Below, one piece after another: positions 7,964 to 17,532 of a stretch of DNA of 64,000 bases (position 1 is its first letter; every line of letters begins with the position of its first letter). The stretch comes from Aquabacterium sp. CECT 9606 (GTDB taxonomy: Bacteria; Pseudomonadota; Gammaproteobacteria; Burkholderiales; Burkholderiaceae_C): NCBI RefSeq assembly GCF_918741295.1, contig NZ_CAKKNB010000001.1, forward strand, positions 1,426,001-1,490,000, written 5' to 3'. The notes beneath the pieces were generated by a model. The model did no database searches and had not been told where the DNA came from. It saw only the letters and a program-made list of their open reading frames with translations. A program made the position numbers and the translations under genes.

Positions 7964-9373
7964 TCACTGTGAGCCTTCGCGGAAAATCACCACGCTCACG
8001 GTTTCGAACAAGATCAGCAAGTCCAGGAACAAGGAGTTGTTCTTCACGTAGTACAGGTCGTATTGGTGTTTGTGCAGCGCGTCTTCGACGGAAGCGCCAT
8101 AGCTGTACTTCACTTGGGCCCAGCCGGTCACGCCAGGTTTGACGCTGTGGCGGATGTCGTAGTAAGGGATCTGCTGCTTGAGTTGCTCGACGAAGGTGGG
8201 ACGTTCAGGACGTGGACCCACCATGCTCATCTCGCCCTTGAGCACGCTCAGGATCTGGGGCAGTTCGTCGATGCGGGTCTTGCGGATGAAGGCGCCCACG
8301 CGGGTCACGCGCGAATCGTTCTTCTTGGCCCACACGGCCACGCCGTCTTTTTCGGCATCTGTGCTCATGCTGCGGAACTTCAGGCACATGAAGCTCTTGC
8401 CGCCCAAGCCTACCCGCTCCTGACGATAAATGATCGGACCTTCGCTTTCCAGTTTGATGGCCAGCATGGTGATCAGCATGATCGGCGAAGCCAGCAACAA
8501 CAGCGTTGACGAGCTGACGATGTCGAACAGGCGCTTGATCGCCATGCGCGTGCGGTCCTGGGCGAAGCCCTGGCCGTACACCAGCCAACTGGCCTTCAGG
8601 CTGTCCACAGGCACTTCGCCAGTGGTCTGTTCGTAGAAAGCGGCCAAGTCCAGCACCGGAATGCCCTGGATGCGGGCGGACAGCAGTTGGTCCATGGGCA
8701 CGTTGCCGCCACGCTGTTCTTTCACGGCCACGATGATCTGATTGATCTCATGGCTTTGGATGATGTCCTTGATGGACAGGGCGCTGGAGAAAATGTTGAA
8801 GCGCTTGTCAGTGACGCCATGGTCGGCCTCTCCGGCGGGGTAAAAACCGATCACCGAATGGCCTTGAACACGGCGCGCCTTCAAGTCAGATGCAACCGAG
8901 TGGGCTTCCTTGCCTGTGCCAACGATCAAAATGCGTTGTTGCACAAAGGCGCTGCGCCATGTGGTCATCAGATAACCGCGCACCACGACCAGGCCAAAAA
9001 CCAGGTACGCCGCCGCAAACCCCATCAATTGATAGGCCTGGGTGCCGTCCAGCATGGTTTTGATGGCCAATTGGTAAGCGATGGGGGCGCCCAGCAGGCA
9101 GCCCAACAAGGCGCGGCCCAATTTGGCACGCGGCGTCTTGCGTTCGGAGCCTTCGCGGTACACGCCCAGCAAACCGCAGTGCAGAGGCATCACGAAAGCA
9201 AAGCCCAAGCCGGCCCACAAAGCCGTGGACATGCTAACCAGATCGGGGGATGTGCCCGACATGTGCAGGAAGGTCATGACCCCCAGCACGATCGCCAAAA
9301 AGCTGGTCAAGCTGTCCGCCAATAGCTCGGACAACGTCGCGATGGAGATGTGGTGCTGGAAGACCCGGAACAT
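7964..9373 (-). CDS. epsB: undecaprenyl-phosphate sugar phosphotransferase (EpsB-like)
   Basis: 469 residues. An N-terminal part with four to five membrane helices and a central CoA-binding-like domain (RILIVGTGKEAHSVA) precede a C-terminal bacterial sugar transferase domain. The latter has KRLFDIVSSSTLLLL, YRQERVGLGGKSFMCLKFRSM, and ELPQILSVLKGEMSMVGPRPERP. Such enzymes start EPS repeat-unit synthesis by moving a hexose-1-phosphate to undecaprenyl phosphate. Length and the start MFRVFQHHISIATL fit the PEP-CTERM/EpsB-type subfamily. The ATG at 9373 has AGAGG ~10 bases upstream. It is the last gene of the core EPS operon, but a 198-base gap upstream may hold its own promoter. Confidence 0.9.
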   Translation of the reverse strand: MFRVFQHHISIATLSELLADSLTSFLAIVLGVMTFLHMSGTSPDLVSMSTALWAGLGFAFVMPLHCGLLGVYREGSERKTPRAKLGRALLGCLLGAPIAYQLAIKTMLDGTQAYQLMGFAAAYLVFGLVVVRGYLMTTWRSAFVQQRILIVGTGKEAHSVASDLKARRVQGHSVIGFYPAGEADHGVTDKRFNIFSSALSIKDIIQSHEINQIIVAVKEQRGGNVPMDQLLSARIQGIPVLDLAAFYEQTTGEVPVDSLKASWLVYGQGFAQDRTRMAIKRLFDIVSSSTLLLLASPIMLITMLAIKLESEGPIIYRQERVGLGGKSFMCLKFRSMSTDAEKDGVAVWAKKNDSRVTRVGAFIRKTRIDELPQILSVLKGEMSMVGPRPERPTFVEQLKQQIPYYDIRHSVKPGVTGWAQVKYSYGASVEDALHKHQYDLYYVKNNSLFLDLLILFETVSVVIFREGSQ

Positions 9374-9571
9374 TTTGGTGCGCCTCTCAAGACCAAACAA
9401 ATTGTGCAGCTCTGCAACAACTTGCCTAACCCGTAATTATTTGTAATGAGCGATTATCGGCATACCGGGTGCTTGAAATAATCCTGCAAACGAGGGGGGG
9501 GCCCTAACTCAAGGGGGTTAGTTGTCCAATCCGGGAATAGTCGAGATTTCGACGTCCAGCGCTGGTGCGGC

Positions 9572-10570
9572 TTAGCCCGCACTTTTTGCGGTCAACGGAT
9601 CTTGGCCCGTCAGGGCATTGCGAAGCAATTGCAGGACAAGGCGCTTGGGGTTGTTGTCCCAAGGTGAAAAACGGGGCAATTGGTAGTGGTCGCAAGATCT
9701 GGTCGCGACGCCCCAGGCGGTCGATACCGCGGCCTGGTAACCCAACTCCATCAGCAATTGCACGTGCTCATGGCCATAGTCGCGCACCGGGCGGCCGTTG
9801 GGATAGGCAAAGATCAAGGGCTTGTGTCCGATCAAGTCGGCCAACAAGTCACGGTTGTGCACGATGTCCTGGCGAGCGCTGGCCAAGTCAATGCGGTTAA
9901 GGATCGGGTGTGTGTGGGTGTGGCCGCCAATGGTCATGCCCTGGGCCGCCAGTTGGCGGATTTGGTCGTCCGTCATCATCAGGAGGGGGCGTTCCTTGCC
10001 GGGGGCTGCGGTCTCCCACAACCGGGTGCAGGCTCGCTCCCGCTCCAGAAACGGCATGTATTTGACGCTGGTCAGTATTTTCTCGGCGCACTCGCGCTTT
10101 GAGACCATGTCATGCACCGGCTGGAGGCCCAGACCCAGCCAGCTCAGGTCGAGCTGTGGCGATTGACACGCCCTCAGCGACTCGATGATGACGTCATTGA
10201 ACATCAGCCCGTCATTGAGGTAGCCACTGCAGACGAAGAAGGTCGCCACCAGCCCATGGCGCTGCAATATGGGCAGCGCCATGGTGTAGTTGTCGCGGTA
10301 GCCGTCATCAAAGGTGATGCTGAGGGCCCGGGATGGCAGCGTGCCGCGTTCCAGCCGCTCAAGTGCTTCCGGTAGGGACAACACGTTGAAGCACTCGGCA
10401 ATGACCGCCATGTGACTGGCAAATTTCCGGGCGTCGACCTGGTCGCTGGACAGCAGCGGGTCGATGTCGGGAGGCACCCGGTGGTAGGTCAGTATGGTGA
10501 GTTTGCCTTTGGCTCCTCCCGGCGACACAAATCGTCCTGCGGTGCGGAACAAGGGCGCGACAACGGTCAT
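9572..10570 (-). CDS. polysaccharide deacetylase family protein (NodB domain)
   Basis: 332 residues without an obvious signal peptide. NodB homology motifs are visible: LTYHRVPP near the N-terminus, SITFDDGYRDNY with the catalytic and metal aspartates, and GGHTHTHPILN with the metal-binding histidines. The C-terminal FAYPNG motif is also typical. These enzymes remove N- or O-acetyl groups from amino-sugar polymers. Its place in the EPS operon suggests that it edits the exopolysaccharide or a lipid-linked precursor. AAGGA lies about 10 bases before the ATG. Confidence 0.9.
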   Translation of the reverse strand: MTVVAPLFRTAGRFVSPGGAKGKLTILTYHRVPPDIDPLLSSDQVDARKFASHMAVIAECFNVLSLPEALERLERGTLPSRALSITFDDGYRDNYTMALPILQRHGLVATFFVCSGYLNDGLMFNDVIIESLRACQSPQLDLSWLGLGLQPVHDMVSKRECAEKILTSVKYMPFLERERACTRLWETAAPGKERPLLMMTDDQIRQLAAQGMTIGGHTHTHPILNRIDLASARQDIVHNRDLLADLIGHKPLIFAYPNGRPVRDYGHEHVQLLMELGYQAAVSTAWGVATRSCDHYQLPRFSPWDNNPKRLVLQLLRNALTGQDPLTAKSAG

Positions 10571-10652
10571 GTACTGGGGGTCCTTCGCTCAGTGGCGGTG
10601 CCTGCCATCTGCAATTGCTTTCATCATATAGATTAGTGCCGTCAAAGTGGCA

Positions 10653-12812
10653 TCAAATACCGGCTTGTTGTTCAAGCGGTAAAGGCGCCTGGTCATCCGT
10701 TCGATTTGGGATGCAAACGCCCTTTGTCTTGATCCACGTCAAGAGGTGTTCTGCCATCCTGGTGGCAGTCTGTCCGTCCCAGAACTTAGGCAGGCGGCCT
10801 TTTTTCCCACCGCCGCGCAAGATTTCGGCCACGGCCCGGCTGATCACGCTGCTGTTGTGTCCCACGGCAATGTTGGTGCCTTGTTCAACCGTGATGCGTC
10901 GCTCGGTGAAATTGTGCAGGGTCAGGCAGGGGATGCCCAGAATGGTGGCTTCTTCCTGAACCGTGGATGAGTTGGTCAGCACGCAAGCCGAGTGGCCCAG
11001 CAGCCCGATCATCTTGTGATACGGGACCAAGGGCAGCGGCATGATGTGCCCCTCGTGGGCAATTTGCAGCAAGCCCAGGTGGTCCAGGCAGGCGCGGGTG
11101 CTGTCGTGCATGGGCCAGATCAGCGGAATATCCTTGCTCACCATGCGCAAGATGCCGACCAAGCTGGTCAACTCTTCCGGGTTGGTGATCTTGTCCATCT
11201 GCTGGAGGTAGACCACGCCCACGCCGCTTTTGCTTTTGAGAATGTCGGTGGGCTGGTTGAGCTGGCGCAGTGTGTACTTGGGTTGCGACGCTTGAGGCAG
11301 CATGGCGCGGATGGCATCCATCAGCAGGTTGCCCACGAACAGCACCCGATCGGCGGGGATGCCTTCCCTTGCCAGGTTATCGTGCGCGACCCACTCGGAG
11401 GTGAAAAGCAATTCGCCCATGTGGTCGCACATCATCCCGTTGACCTCTTGCGGGCGAGACCGGTCAAAGCTTCGCAGGCCGGCTTCGAGGTGGATGATTG
11501 GGATGCCATGCCTCTGGGCCGCGAGGCTGCCTGCCAATGCGGTGTCGTCTCCCGCCTGGACAATGATGGCGGTCGGGCGGTGTTGCTCGAACAGCTGATC
11601 AAGTTGCTGCAAGGTGGCGGCCAGGTGGGTCAGCCCATGGCCGGGAGGCAGGCGCAATCGGTAGTCGGGGTTCCGCAAGCCCAGGTGTTCCGACCAGTCC
11701 TGGGTCAGCTCGAAGTGGCCAGGCGTGTCAATGTGCAAAAGCCTGGCGGGTGGCAGATCGGCGCGGCTGCTCAAAGCCTTCAGCAATGGCGACGCACGCA
11801 GGCAGCCCGTGCGCGAACCGGTCAGGCACAACAGGAACGGGGTGTTGGGCTGCGCCTCGGGGTTGATGACGGGTGCTGCCCAGTTGTTGCCAGGCACGGG
11901 CCCGTCCAGCCCTTGGGTCAGCGTGGGGATGACCGATTCCTTCAAGGCCAGGCTGGTGTTGGCCGAGGGCGATGCCCCCGTGTTGCTGAGCACCGGCTCA
12001 CCGATTTCGGCCCGGATTTCCTGAGCAATGCGCGACACGCTGGCGCCCGAGATCTCGTGCTCACCGGCCAGGAAGGTGGCCAGCAAAATCCGGTTGCACA
12101 GCAAGTTGATGCGACGTGGAATGCCGGAGGTCCACTCGTAGCACTCGTCAAAGGCTTCGGCGCTGATTTGTGGGTTGTCGACCCAACCAACCTTGCGCAG
12201 CCGGTGCTCGATGTAACGCCGAGTCTCATCGCGGTCCATGGGGCCCAAGTGGTAAGACGCGATCACCCGTTGTCGCAGTTGTTCCAGCGAGCGCGAGAGC
12301 AGCATGGTGCGCAGTTCGGGCTGTCCGATCAGGAAGCTCTGCAGCAAGGCCTGGTTGCCGAACTGGAAGTTCGACAGCATGCGCAACTCTTCAATCGCAT
12401 CGCGGCTGAGGTTCTGCGCTTCATCCACGATCAGCACGGCGCGCTTTTGTTGCGTGGCCAGCAGCGTCAGGTACGCCTCGAGCGTGGAGATGAGGTCGGC
12501 CTTGCTGTTGCCCTTGCTGGGAATGCCAAACGCGGTGATGGACGCGCGAAGCAGGTCGCCTGCTTCCAGTTGTGTGCTCACCAACTGGGCCGCCACGACT
12601 TTCTCGTGGTCAATGTCGTTCAGCAGGGTGCGGACCAGGGTGGTTTTGCCTGCCCCGATGTCGCCCGTGATGACGATGAAACCTTCAGCTTGGTACAAGC
12701 CAAACTTCAGGTAGGACAGGGCGCTGCTGTGGCCTTTGCTGTCAAAGAAGAAGCTTGGGTCCGGATTGAGCAGGAAGGGGGCGCCGGTGAAGCCGAAATG
12801 TTTTTCGTACAT
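10653..12812 (-). CDS. fusion: ExeA-like AAA ATPase + WecB-like UDP-GlcNAc 2-epimerase domain
   Basis: 719 residues in one uninterrupted frame. Residues 1-270 are an ExeA/GspA-type AAA ATPase of the subfamily found in PEP-CTERM EPS loci: MYEKHFGF start, Walker A GDIGAGKTT (50-58), Walker B AVLIVDEAQ (125-133), IPRRINLLCNR sensor region. A ~50-residue linker leads to a second domain (~325-700) resembling non-hydrolysing UDP-GlcNAc 2-epimerase, with HLEAGLRSFDRSRPQEVN (441-458). Key epimerase motifs are altered: the usual HRxEN is QQMDK (537-541), DSGG is NSST (614-617), and TERP is TERR. The ATPase probably acts in polymer export or regulation. The second domain may bind a UDP sugar without epimerising it; this is inference. 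Confidence 0.85.
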   Translation of the reverse strand: MYEKHFGFTGAPFLLNPDPSFFFDSKGHSSALSYLKFGLYQAEGFIVITGDIGAGKTTLVRTLLNDIDHEKVVAAQLVSTQLEAGDLLRASITAFGIPSKGNSKADLISTLEAYLTLLATQQKRAVLIVDEAQNLSRDAIEELRMLSNFQFGNQALLQSFLIGQPELRTMLLSRSLEQLRQRVIASYHLGPMDRDETRRYIEHRLRKVGWVDNPQISAEAFDECYEWTSGIPRRINLLCNRILLATFLAGEHEISGASVSRIAQEIRAEIGEPVLSNTGASPSANTSLALKESVIPTLTQGLDGPVPGNNWAAPVINPEAQPNTPFLLCLTGSRTGCLRASPLLKALSSRADLPPARLLHIDTPGHFELTQDWSEHLGLRNPDYRLRLPPGHGLTHLAATLQQLDQLFEQHRPTAIIVQAGDDTALAGSLAAQRHGIPIIHLEAGLRSFDRSRPQEVNGMMCDHMGELLFTSEWVAHDNLAREGIPADRVLFVGNLLMDAIRAMLPQASQPKYTLRQLNQPTDILKSKSGVGVVYLQQMDKITNPEELTSLVGILRMVSKDIPLIWPMHDSTRACLDHLGLLQIAHEGHIMPLPLVPYHKMIGLLGHSACVLTNSSTVQEEATILGIPCLTLHNFTERRITVEQGTNIAVGHNSSVISRAVAEILRGGGKKGRLPKFWDGQTATRMAEHLLTWIKTKGVCIPNRTDDQAPLPLEQQAGI

Positions 12813-12821
12813 GGCTGGGCG

Positions 12822-14333
12822 TCAGTAGCGATAGCCCAGGCCAACGAACATGGCCGATTCGTCGTTGGCATTGGCGCTGGGCAAATTGCCTTGGCTGTTT
12901 TGGCTTTTCAGTCCAAAAGTTGCGGTGGCCTGTTGCGACAGACGCGTGCTGATGTCGCCGCGCCAGGTGATCGTGCGCACGCGCCCCGTCAGGTTGGCGT
13001 TCTGGCTGGCTTGGGTCTGAGTGCTCCATCGAACACCCGTGTTCAGCGTGGTCAGGGGAGTGAGCCGCCGGCTGAAGTCAGCTTCGACATAGCGCTCCAG
13101 GGTGTGATCGCCAATGGCTGTAACGGCGCCCAGGGTCAGGGGATCGTTTTTGTTCATGCCACCGGCAAAGCTCACGGTATTGCGTTGACCCATGAGGATC
13201 AATCGGCCCCGGGTGGCTTGTCGCAAAGTAGGGCTCAGAGAGTAAGGATCCTGCAAAGGTGGAAGTTGATCGGTCAGTCCACGTTGAGCGATGGTCTGAT
13301 CAACCAGATCGGCCCGGTCCCGGTCATTGGGCGTGCCGTTGGTCAGCATGCGGTCTAGCAAGTCGCGCAGGGTCTGGCCTGTTCTCATGGTGCCCAGCGA
13401 TGAGGCATAGGTGCTGGCGTCACGCTCTGACAAGACGCTCCAGGCGAACAAGGGCGTGCGGTGGTTCCAGTCGACTCGCCAGCCTGTGCCAAAAAAGCGG
13501 CGTTCCACTTTCGAGTCCAGCGTGGCGCGCTCATTGGGGCGCCAGAACAAGGTGACGCCTTTGATGGTTTCGTCTTGCTGGTCCAACGCAGTTTTGAGGG
13601 TGCCTCGCCCGTAGATCAGGCCGGTGTACACCTCGCTGGTGACGGCATAACTCACGCCAGCGCGGGTGGCGTTTTCCTTGAAGTTCGCCGTTCGACCCGA
13701 GTCGCGTGTTTCCTGGGCGGTCCATTCCAATGAGGCCCCGATGGGCACGGGTTCTCGCTCCAGGCGTGCAGATTGGGATGAATAGCGCTGGTCAGGGCGT
13801 GGCGCCAGGTTGTTGCTCGCCGAGGACTTGACGAGGGCTTCCTGAAGCCGTGCATTCAGCTTGGTGTGGCCGTCTCCAAACGAATGCGAAATGAAGGGAG
13901 AGATGCGCGCGTTGGTGGTGGTGTAAGTGTCCGTGATGGGGCCATCAGGGGGTGTCAGTTCGTTGGGGGCCGTTTGGCTGGTCTGCAAGGATGCGTCTAT
14001 GCCAGCCCACTGGTCGATCAGGTCCGACTGGAAAATGAGGTCCCCGCTGGGCAAGGTGCGGTTTTGCTCGCTGTTGCGCGCGAAAGAGATGCTGTCCACC
14101 TTGACGTGGCCGCTGAGCCGAGCATGCGCTCCCCAATAGGACACGTTCAGCTCTGGCGAGACGGTGAGCACCACGTCCTTGCGCGGCGTTTGGGATGACG
14201 CGAACGCATTGTCGGTGGCCTTCGCCTGCGCTTCGACGCCAGGCTTGATGTCCAGCTTTTGACCATGGGCGGCCGGCAGCAGCCCCGCCAACGCGGCAAC
14301 AAGGGCTGAAGACTTACGGCGCATAGTAGCCAT
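12822..14333 (-). CDS. outer-membrane beta-barrel protein of PEP-CTERM-type EPS loci
   Basis: 503 residues with a signal peptide (ALVAALAGLLPAAHGQ) and alternating polar/hydrophobic strands to a C-terminal GLGYRY, the aromatic ending typical of outer-membrane barrels. Size and N-terminal region (KLDIKPGVEAQAKATDNAF) fit the PEP-CTERM system-associated outer-membrane family, presumed to help EPS cross the outer membrane. The start overlaps the upstream kinase gene by 20 bases. AAGGGGA lies ~10 bases before the ATG at 14333. ATG 14324 is an alternative. Confidence 0.8.
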   Translation of the reverse strand: MATMRRKSSALVAALAGLLPAAHGQKLDIKPGVEAQAKATDNAFASSQTPRKDVVLTVSPELNVSYWGAHARLSGHVKVDSISFARNSEQNRTLPSGDLIFQSDLIDQWAGIDASLQTSQTAPNELTPPDGPITDTYTTTNARISPFISHSFGDGHTKLNARLQEALVKSSASNNLAPRPDQRYSSQSARLEREPVPIGASLEWTAQETRDSGRTANFKENATRAGVSYAVTSEVYTGLIYGRGTLKTALDQQDETIKGVTLFWRPNERATLDSKVERRFFGTGWRVDWNHRTPLFAWSVLSERDASTYASSLGTMRTGQTLRDLLDRMLTNGTPNDRDRADLVDQTIAQRGLTDQLPPLQDPYSLSPTLRQATRGRLILMGQRNTVSFAGGMNKNDPLTLGAVTAIGDHTLERYVEADFSRRLTPLTTLNTGVRWSTQTQASQNANLTGRVRTITWRGDISTRLSQQATATFGLKSQNSQGNLPSANANDESAMFVGLGYRY

Positions 14334-15255
14334 AGGTGCGATTCCCCTTCGGACCAGTGTATTTGTTCAACATCGACATGACCACGGGGCACTCCTGCAC
14401 CATGGCAAACGCCTGCTTGACCGTGTTCAGGGGCGTTTTGCCTGATTCAACCACCATCACGACCTGCCCCATGGAGGTGGCCAGCACACGCGACTCGGTG
14501 CTGGGCAGCAAGGGCGGGGTGTCAAACACAATGACTCGGTCAGGGTAGGTGGTGGCCAGCTCTTCCAGCAATGCGTCCATGGCCGCGCTGGCCAGCAACT
14601 CAGTTGATCGTGAACTGGAGGTGCCTGCCGGCAACAAGGTCAGCTTGGGGATGTTGGTCTTGAGGAGCACTTCTGAGAGGTCGGTCTGAGGCGCGGTGAG
14701 CAGGTCCAGCAAGCCCTTTGACACAGACACGCCCATGCGGTCCAACGCAGATGGCCGAATCACATCGGCCTCCACCAACAAGACGGTGTGGTCCAGTTCC
14801 ATGGCAATGCTGACCGCCAGATTGATGGCGGTTTGCGTCTTGCCTTCACCAGGCAGTGCGCTGGTCACCATGATGATGTTGGCGCGCTTTGGGCGCGAGG
14901 CGGTCTGGCCGCGCACGTTTTCCAGCAAGGGCCGCTTGATGATTCGAAACTCTTCTTCCAGCTGAGACCGGGGGTTGCCGGGCACCAGCAAACCGCAGCG
15001 GGCCATGCGTTGCAAGTCCAGGTCAACATGTCGCGAGCGGCGCAGATCGGCAGGGACCTCATCGCGGCTGATTCGTGCAGTCTCGCTTGACACGGCCGTC
15101 AAGGCGGCAGGAGCAGGGGCAGCTGCTACCGGCCTGGGCTGGGGCTGAGTGGCTGCGTCAGCCGCCGGAGGCCGAGCGATGTCGGCTGGACCGATCTCTA
15201 CCCCGGCGCGGCGCAATTCTTCCAGTCGTTTGGCGGCTTGTTCAATGGTGTTCAT
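14314..15255 (-). CDS. EPS tyrosine autokinase (BY-kinase, CpsD/Wzc C-terminal type)
   Basis: 313 residues, cytoplasmic. It has a BY-kinase P-loop (TSALPGEGKTQTAINLA), Walker A' (VLLVEADVIRPS), Walker B (VIVFDTPPLL), and a short C-terminal tyrosine cluster (RTYGYYAP) for autophosphorylation. This is the split-kinase layout in which the membrane chain-length protein is a separate gene, here directly upstream with seven bases between. The ATG at 15255 is preferred over the longer ORF at 15306, which would overlap the upstream gene. It likely controls EPS polymer length and export by phosphorylation cycles. Confidence 0.9.
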   Translation of the reverse strand: MNTIEQAAKRLEELRRAGVEIGPADIARPPAADAATQPQPRPVAAAPAPAALTAVSSETARISRDEVPADLRRSRHVDLDLQRMARCGLLVPGNPRSQLEEEFRIIKRPLLENVRGQTASRPKRANIIMVTSALPGEGKTQTAINLAVSIAMELDHTVLLVEADVIRPSALDRMGVSVSKGLLDLLTAPQTDLSEVLLKTNIPKLTLLPAGTSSSRSTELLASAAMDALLEELATTYPDRVIVFDTPPLLPSTESRVLATSMGQVVMVVESGKTPLNTVKQAFAMVQECPVVMSMLNKYTGPKGNRTYGYYAP

Positions 15256-15262
15256 GGGTACA

Positions 15263-16825
15263 TCAAGGAAGAAGCTGACGGGCGACGACCACCAGCCATG
15301 CCACATTCACAAAGAAGAAGAACGCCAAATTGATCCCAAACAGGCGATTGCCTTTTTGGATGGCTTCGCTGATCGACGGACTGATCACCAGTGAAACGCT
15401 GCCCAGCACCGGACGTCCTGAGATTTCTTTGAGTTGACGCGTGTCATGGACCGTGGGGAAAACTTGGGTCAGGCCAAACGCGGTGGCCGCACCAGCGATC
15501 AGTGCCGCCACAACGGCCAGGAAGGCGACCAGGGTCCGGCTGGGTTTGACCGGGCTGGGTTTGACGCGGGGGGGCTCTACGACGCGGAAGTCGGCCACCC
15601 GCGTCGTCTGGTCAATTTTTTCGCCCAACGAGGCTGACTCGCGGCGGGTGACCAATTGCTCATAGTTCTTGCGCACGATCTCGTAGTCGCGGTTCAGTTG
15701 GGCCAGCTCTGCCTCGACCTGGGGCATCTGGCTGGCCAGGGCCCGGGTGCGTCCAAGTTGTGCGTTTTGCTCGCCCAACTGGCCGCGCAACGAAGCAACC
15801 TTGGCCTCGGCTTCTGCCAACGCCACCCGGATGCGCTGGAAGACCGGGCTGGTAGGCGCCGCCCTCAAGCGTGATCCATTGGCCTGCGCCCGAAGTTTGC
15901 TGTCTTGCTCGGACTTGCGCTGCTGTTCCAGTTGCGCAATGGTGCGCCGGGCGCTGACCACGTCGGGGTGTTCATCGGTGTAGCGGCGCAACAGTTCGTC
16001 CAACTGGCGCCTTTGCGAATCCAGGCGCACATCGAGGTCGGAGGCCACTGGCGCCGAGAAGCCATTGGTGGCCATCATTTCAGGCGGGATGGACGGCTCT
16101 TCCATGGCCAATTCCCGGCGCAGTGCATCGCGGGCCTGTTCTGCGGCGCTCAACTCCACCCTCAGTCGCCCGGTTTCATCGGACAGGTTGGACATGCGGG
16201 CAAAGTAATCCTGGTTGGATGTGCCCGTCAAACCGAAGTTGCGCAGCTTGAAATCCTTGAGCTTGTTTTCAGCGGCGCTCAGCTTGCCTTCATAGCTTCG
16301 AATTTGCTCATCCAGGAACTGGCGAGCCTGCTCGGAGTCACGCTGCTTGTCGCCCACCCCCGCAATCATGAACAGCGACACCAACTCTTCCACGATGCGC
16401 TGTGCCCTTTGGGGGTTGATGTCGCGGTAATTGATTTCGTAGAGGTTGTTGTTGCCGCTGGGCATGACACGGATGTCCTTCATCAGCCGGTCGATGACTT
16501 TCTCGTGATCGCGCTCGTTCAGCTTGTCCAGGCCAATGCGGGGTGATTGCATCAGGCGCTCAACGTTGGGTCGACTCAGCAGCGTCTTGGCCAGCATCCG
16601 CACCTGTTGTTCAACATCGGGCTGGAAAGCCAGGCCAGTCATCAAAGGCTTGAGGACGGTTTCGGTGTCGACATAGATCCGGGCAGAAGCCTCGTACTTG
16701 TCCCGCATCACCAACACACCCAGAGCGCCCGCGATGGCGACCAGCCAGGCCATGGCCGCGCCCAGCCAGCGGCGCTGCCACATGGCCGTCAAGATGCTGG
16801 CGGCTTGTCGAAGAATGTCATCCAT
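15263..16825 (-). CDS. EPS chain-length determinant protein (Wzz/EpsF-like)
   Basis: 520 residues. A transmembrane helix near residues 20-40 (GAAMAWLVAIAGALGVLVM) and a second near 425-450 flank a long periplasmic coiled-coil region with many heptad-like L/A/Q/E positions. After the second helix there is a ~60-residue tail rather than a kinase domain. This is the polysaccharide co-polymerase layout of XrtA-type EPS loci, paired with the separate tyrosine kinase downstream. It sits in the inner membrane and sets polymer length. Confidence 0.9.
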   Translation of the reverse strand: MDDILRQAASILTAMWQRRWLGAAMAWLVAIAGALGVLVMRDKYEASARIYVDTETVLKPLMTGLAFQPDVEQQVRMLAKTLLSRPNVERLMQSPRIGLDKLNERDHEKVIDRLMKDIRVMPSGNNNLYEINYRDINPQRAQRIVEELVSLFMIAGVGDKQRDSEQARQFLDEQIRSYEGKLSAAENKLKDFKLRNFGLTGTSNQDYFARMSNLSDETGRLRVELSAAEQARDALRRELAMEEPSIPPEMMATNGFSAPVASDLDVRLDSQRRQLDELLRRYTDEHPDVVSARRTIAQLEQQRKSEQDSKLRAQANGSRLRAAPTSPVFQRIRVALAEAEAKVASLRGQLGEQNAQLGRTRALASQMPQVEAELAQLNRDYEIVRKNYEQLVTRRESASLGEKIDQTTRVADFRVVEPPRVKPSPVKPSRTLVAFLAVVAALIAGAATAFGLTQVFPTVHDTRQLKEISGRPVLGSVSLVISPSISEAIQKGNRLFGINLAFFFFVNVAWLVVVARQLLP

Positions 16826-16876
16826 ACCAAGAAGAATTGAACAAGGGCTCGCGTGCCGTTTGACCGAAGGTGCAGC

Positions 16877-17506
16877 TTAGAACCAGCTTTGCGGAACGAT
16901 GATGATGTCTCCAGGCTTGATTTCAACATTGGCGGAAATATCGCCACGTTTGATCAAATCCTTGAGGCGCAAGCTGTATTGCTTGCCTTGCTCGGAACCC
17001 CGGACCAGCACGGCGCCATTGCCATCTGCAAAATCCGTCAGGCCACCGGCCTGAATCATCACGTCGAGCAAGGTCATGTTTTGCCGGAACGGCACGGACT
17101 GGGGCTTGGATGCTTCACCAACGATTCGAATCTGCTCGGTGGACACCCCCTGGAAATTGTTCACGATGACCGTGACCACCGGTTCACGGATGAACTTGGC
17201 CAGTGCTTTTTCAATATCGCGGGACAAGTCGGCAGGATAACGGCCGGCAGCTTCCAGGTTTTCCACCAGAGGCATTGAAATTCGGCCATCTGGACGAACT
17301 GTGATGGTGGATGACAAATCCGGATTTCGCCAAACGACAATGTTCAGCGAATCCATGGCGCCAATTTTGTACGGGTGGTCAGGCGTGGAAGCAACCGCTG
17401 GCGCGGGTGGGTAGCGGTTGAATGAACCACACCCAGCCAGAGACAGGGCAATGGCGCCGGCAAAGGCGGCGCTGATGAAAGATTTGGCGAATTGGCGAAT
17501 GACCAT
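16877..17506 (-). CDS. epsE: polysaccharide export lipoprotein (Wza/EpsE-like)
   Basis: 209 residues. A lipoprotein signal ends in LSLAGCGS. A poly-export domain follows (YKIGAMDSLNIVVWRNPDLS, VRPDGRISMPLV), then a SLBB-like segment (IRIVGEASKPQSVPF) and a typical C-terminus (VEIKPGDIIIVPQSWF). Members form the outer-membrane or periplasmic exit for EPS. First gene of the core operon that continues to epsB; GGGGT lies before the ATG and a sigma-54-like element is at 17533-17548. Confidence 0.92.
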   Translation of the reverse strand: MVIRQFAKSFISAAFAGAIALSLAGCGSFNRYPPAPAVASTPDHPYKIGAMDSLNIVVWRNPDLSSTITVRPDGRISMPLVENLEAAGRYPADLSRDIEKALAKFIREPVVTVIVNNFQGVSTEQIRIVGEASKPQSVPFRQNMTLLDVMIQAGGLTDFADGNGAVLVRGSEQGKQYSLRLKDLIKRGDISANVEIKPGDIIIVPQSWF

Positions 17507-17532
17507 TGTGGTTACCCCGGAAGAGTCAATAT

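Noticed and set aside
9433-9450. AT-rich TAATTATTTGTAATG upstream of epsB resembling bases near 29350
   Set aside because: Shared bases are few and simple; not convincing as a common regulatory motif without a genome-wide search.
10992-13358. A 788-codon plus-strand open frame opposite the ATPase-epimerase gene
   Set aside because: Its translation is a low-complexity A/G/Q/H-rich shadow typical of antisense frames in GC-rich DNA, while the minus-strand frame shows clear Walker and epimerase motifs.
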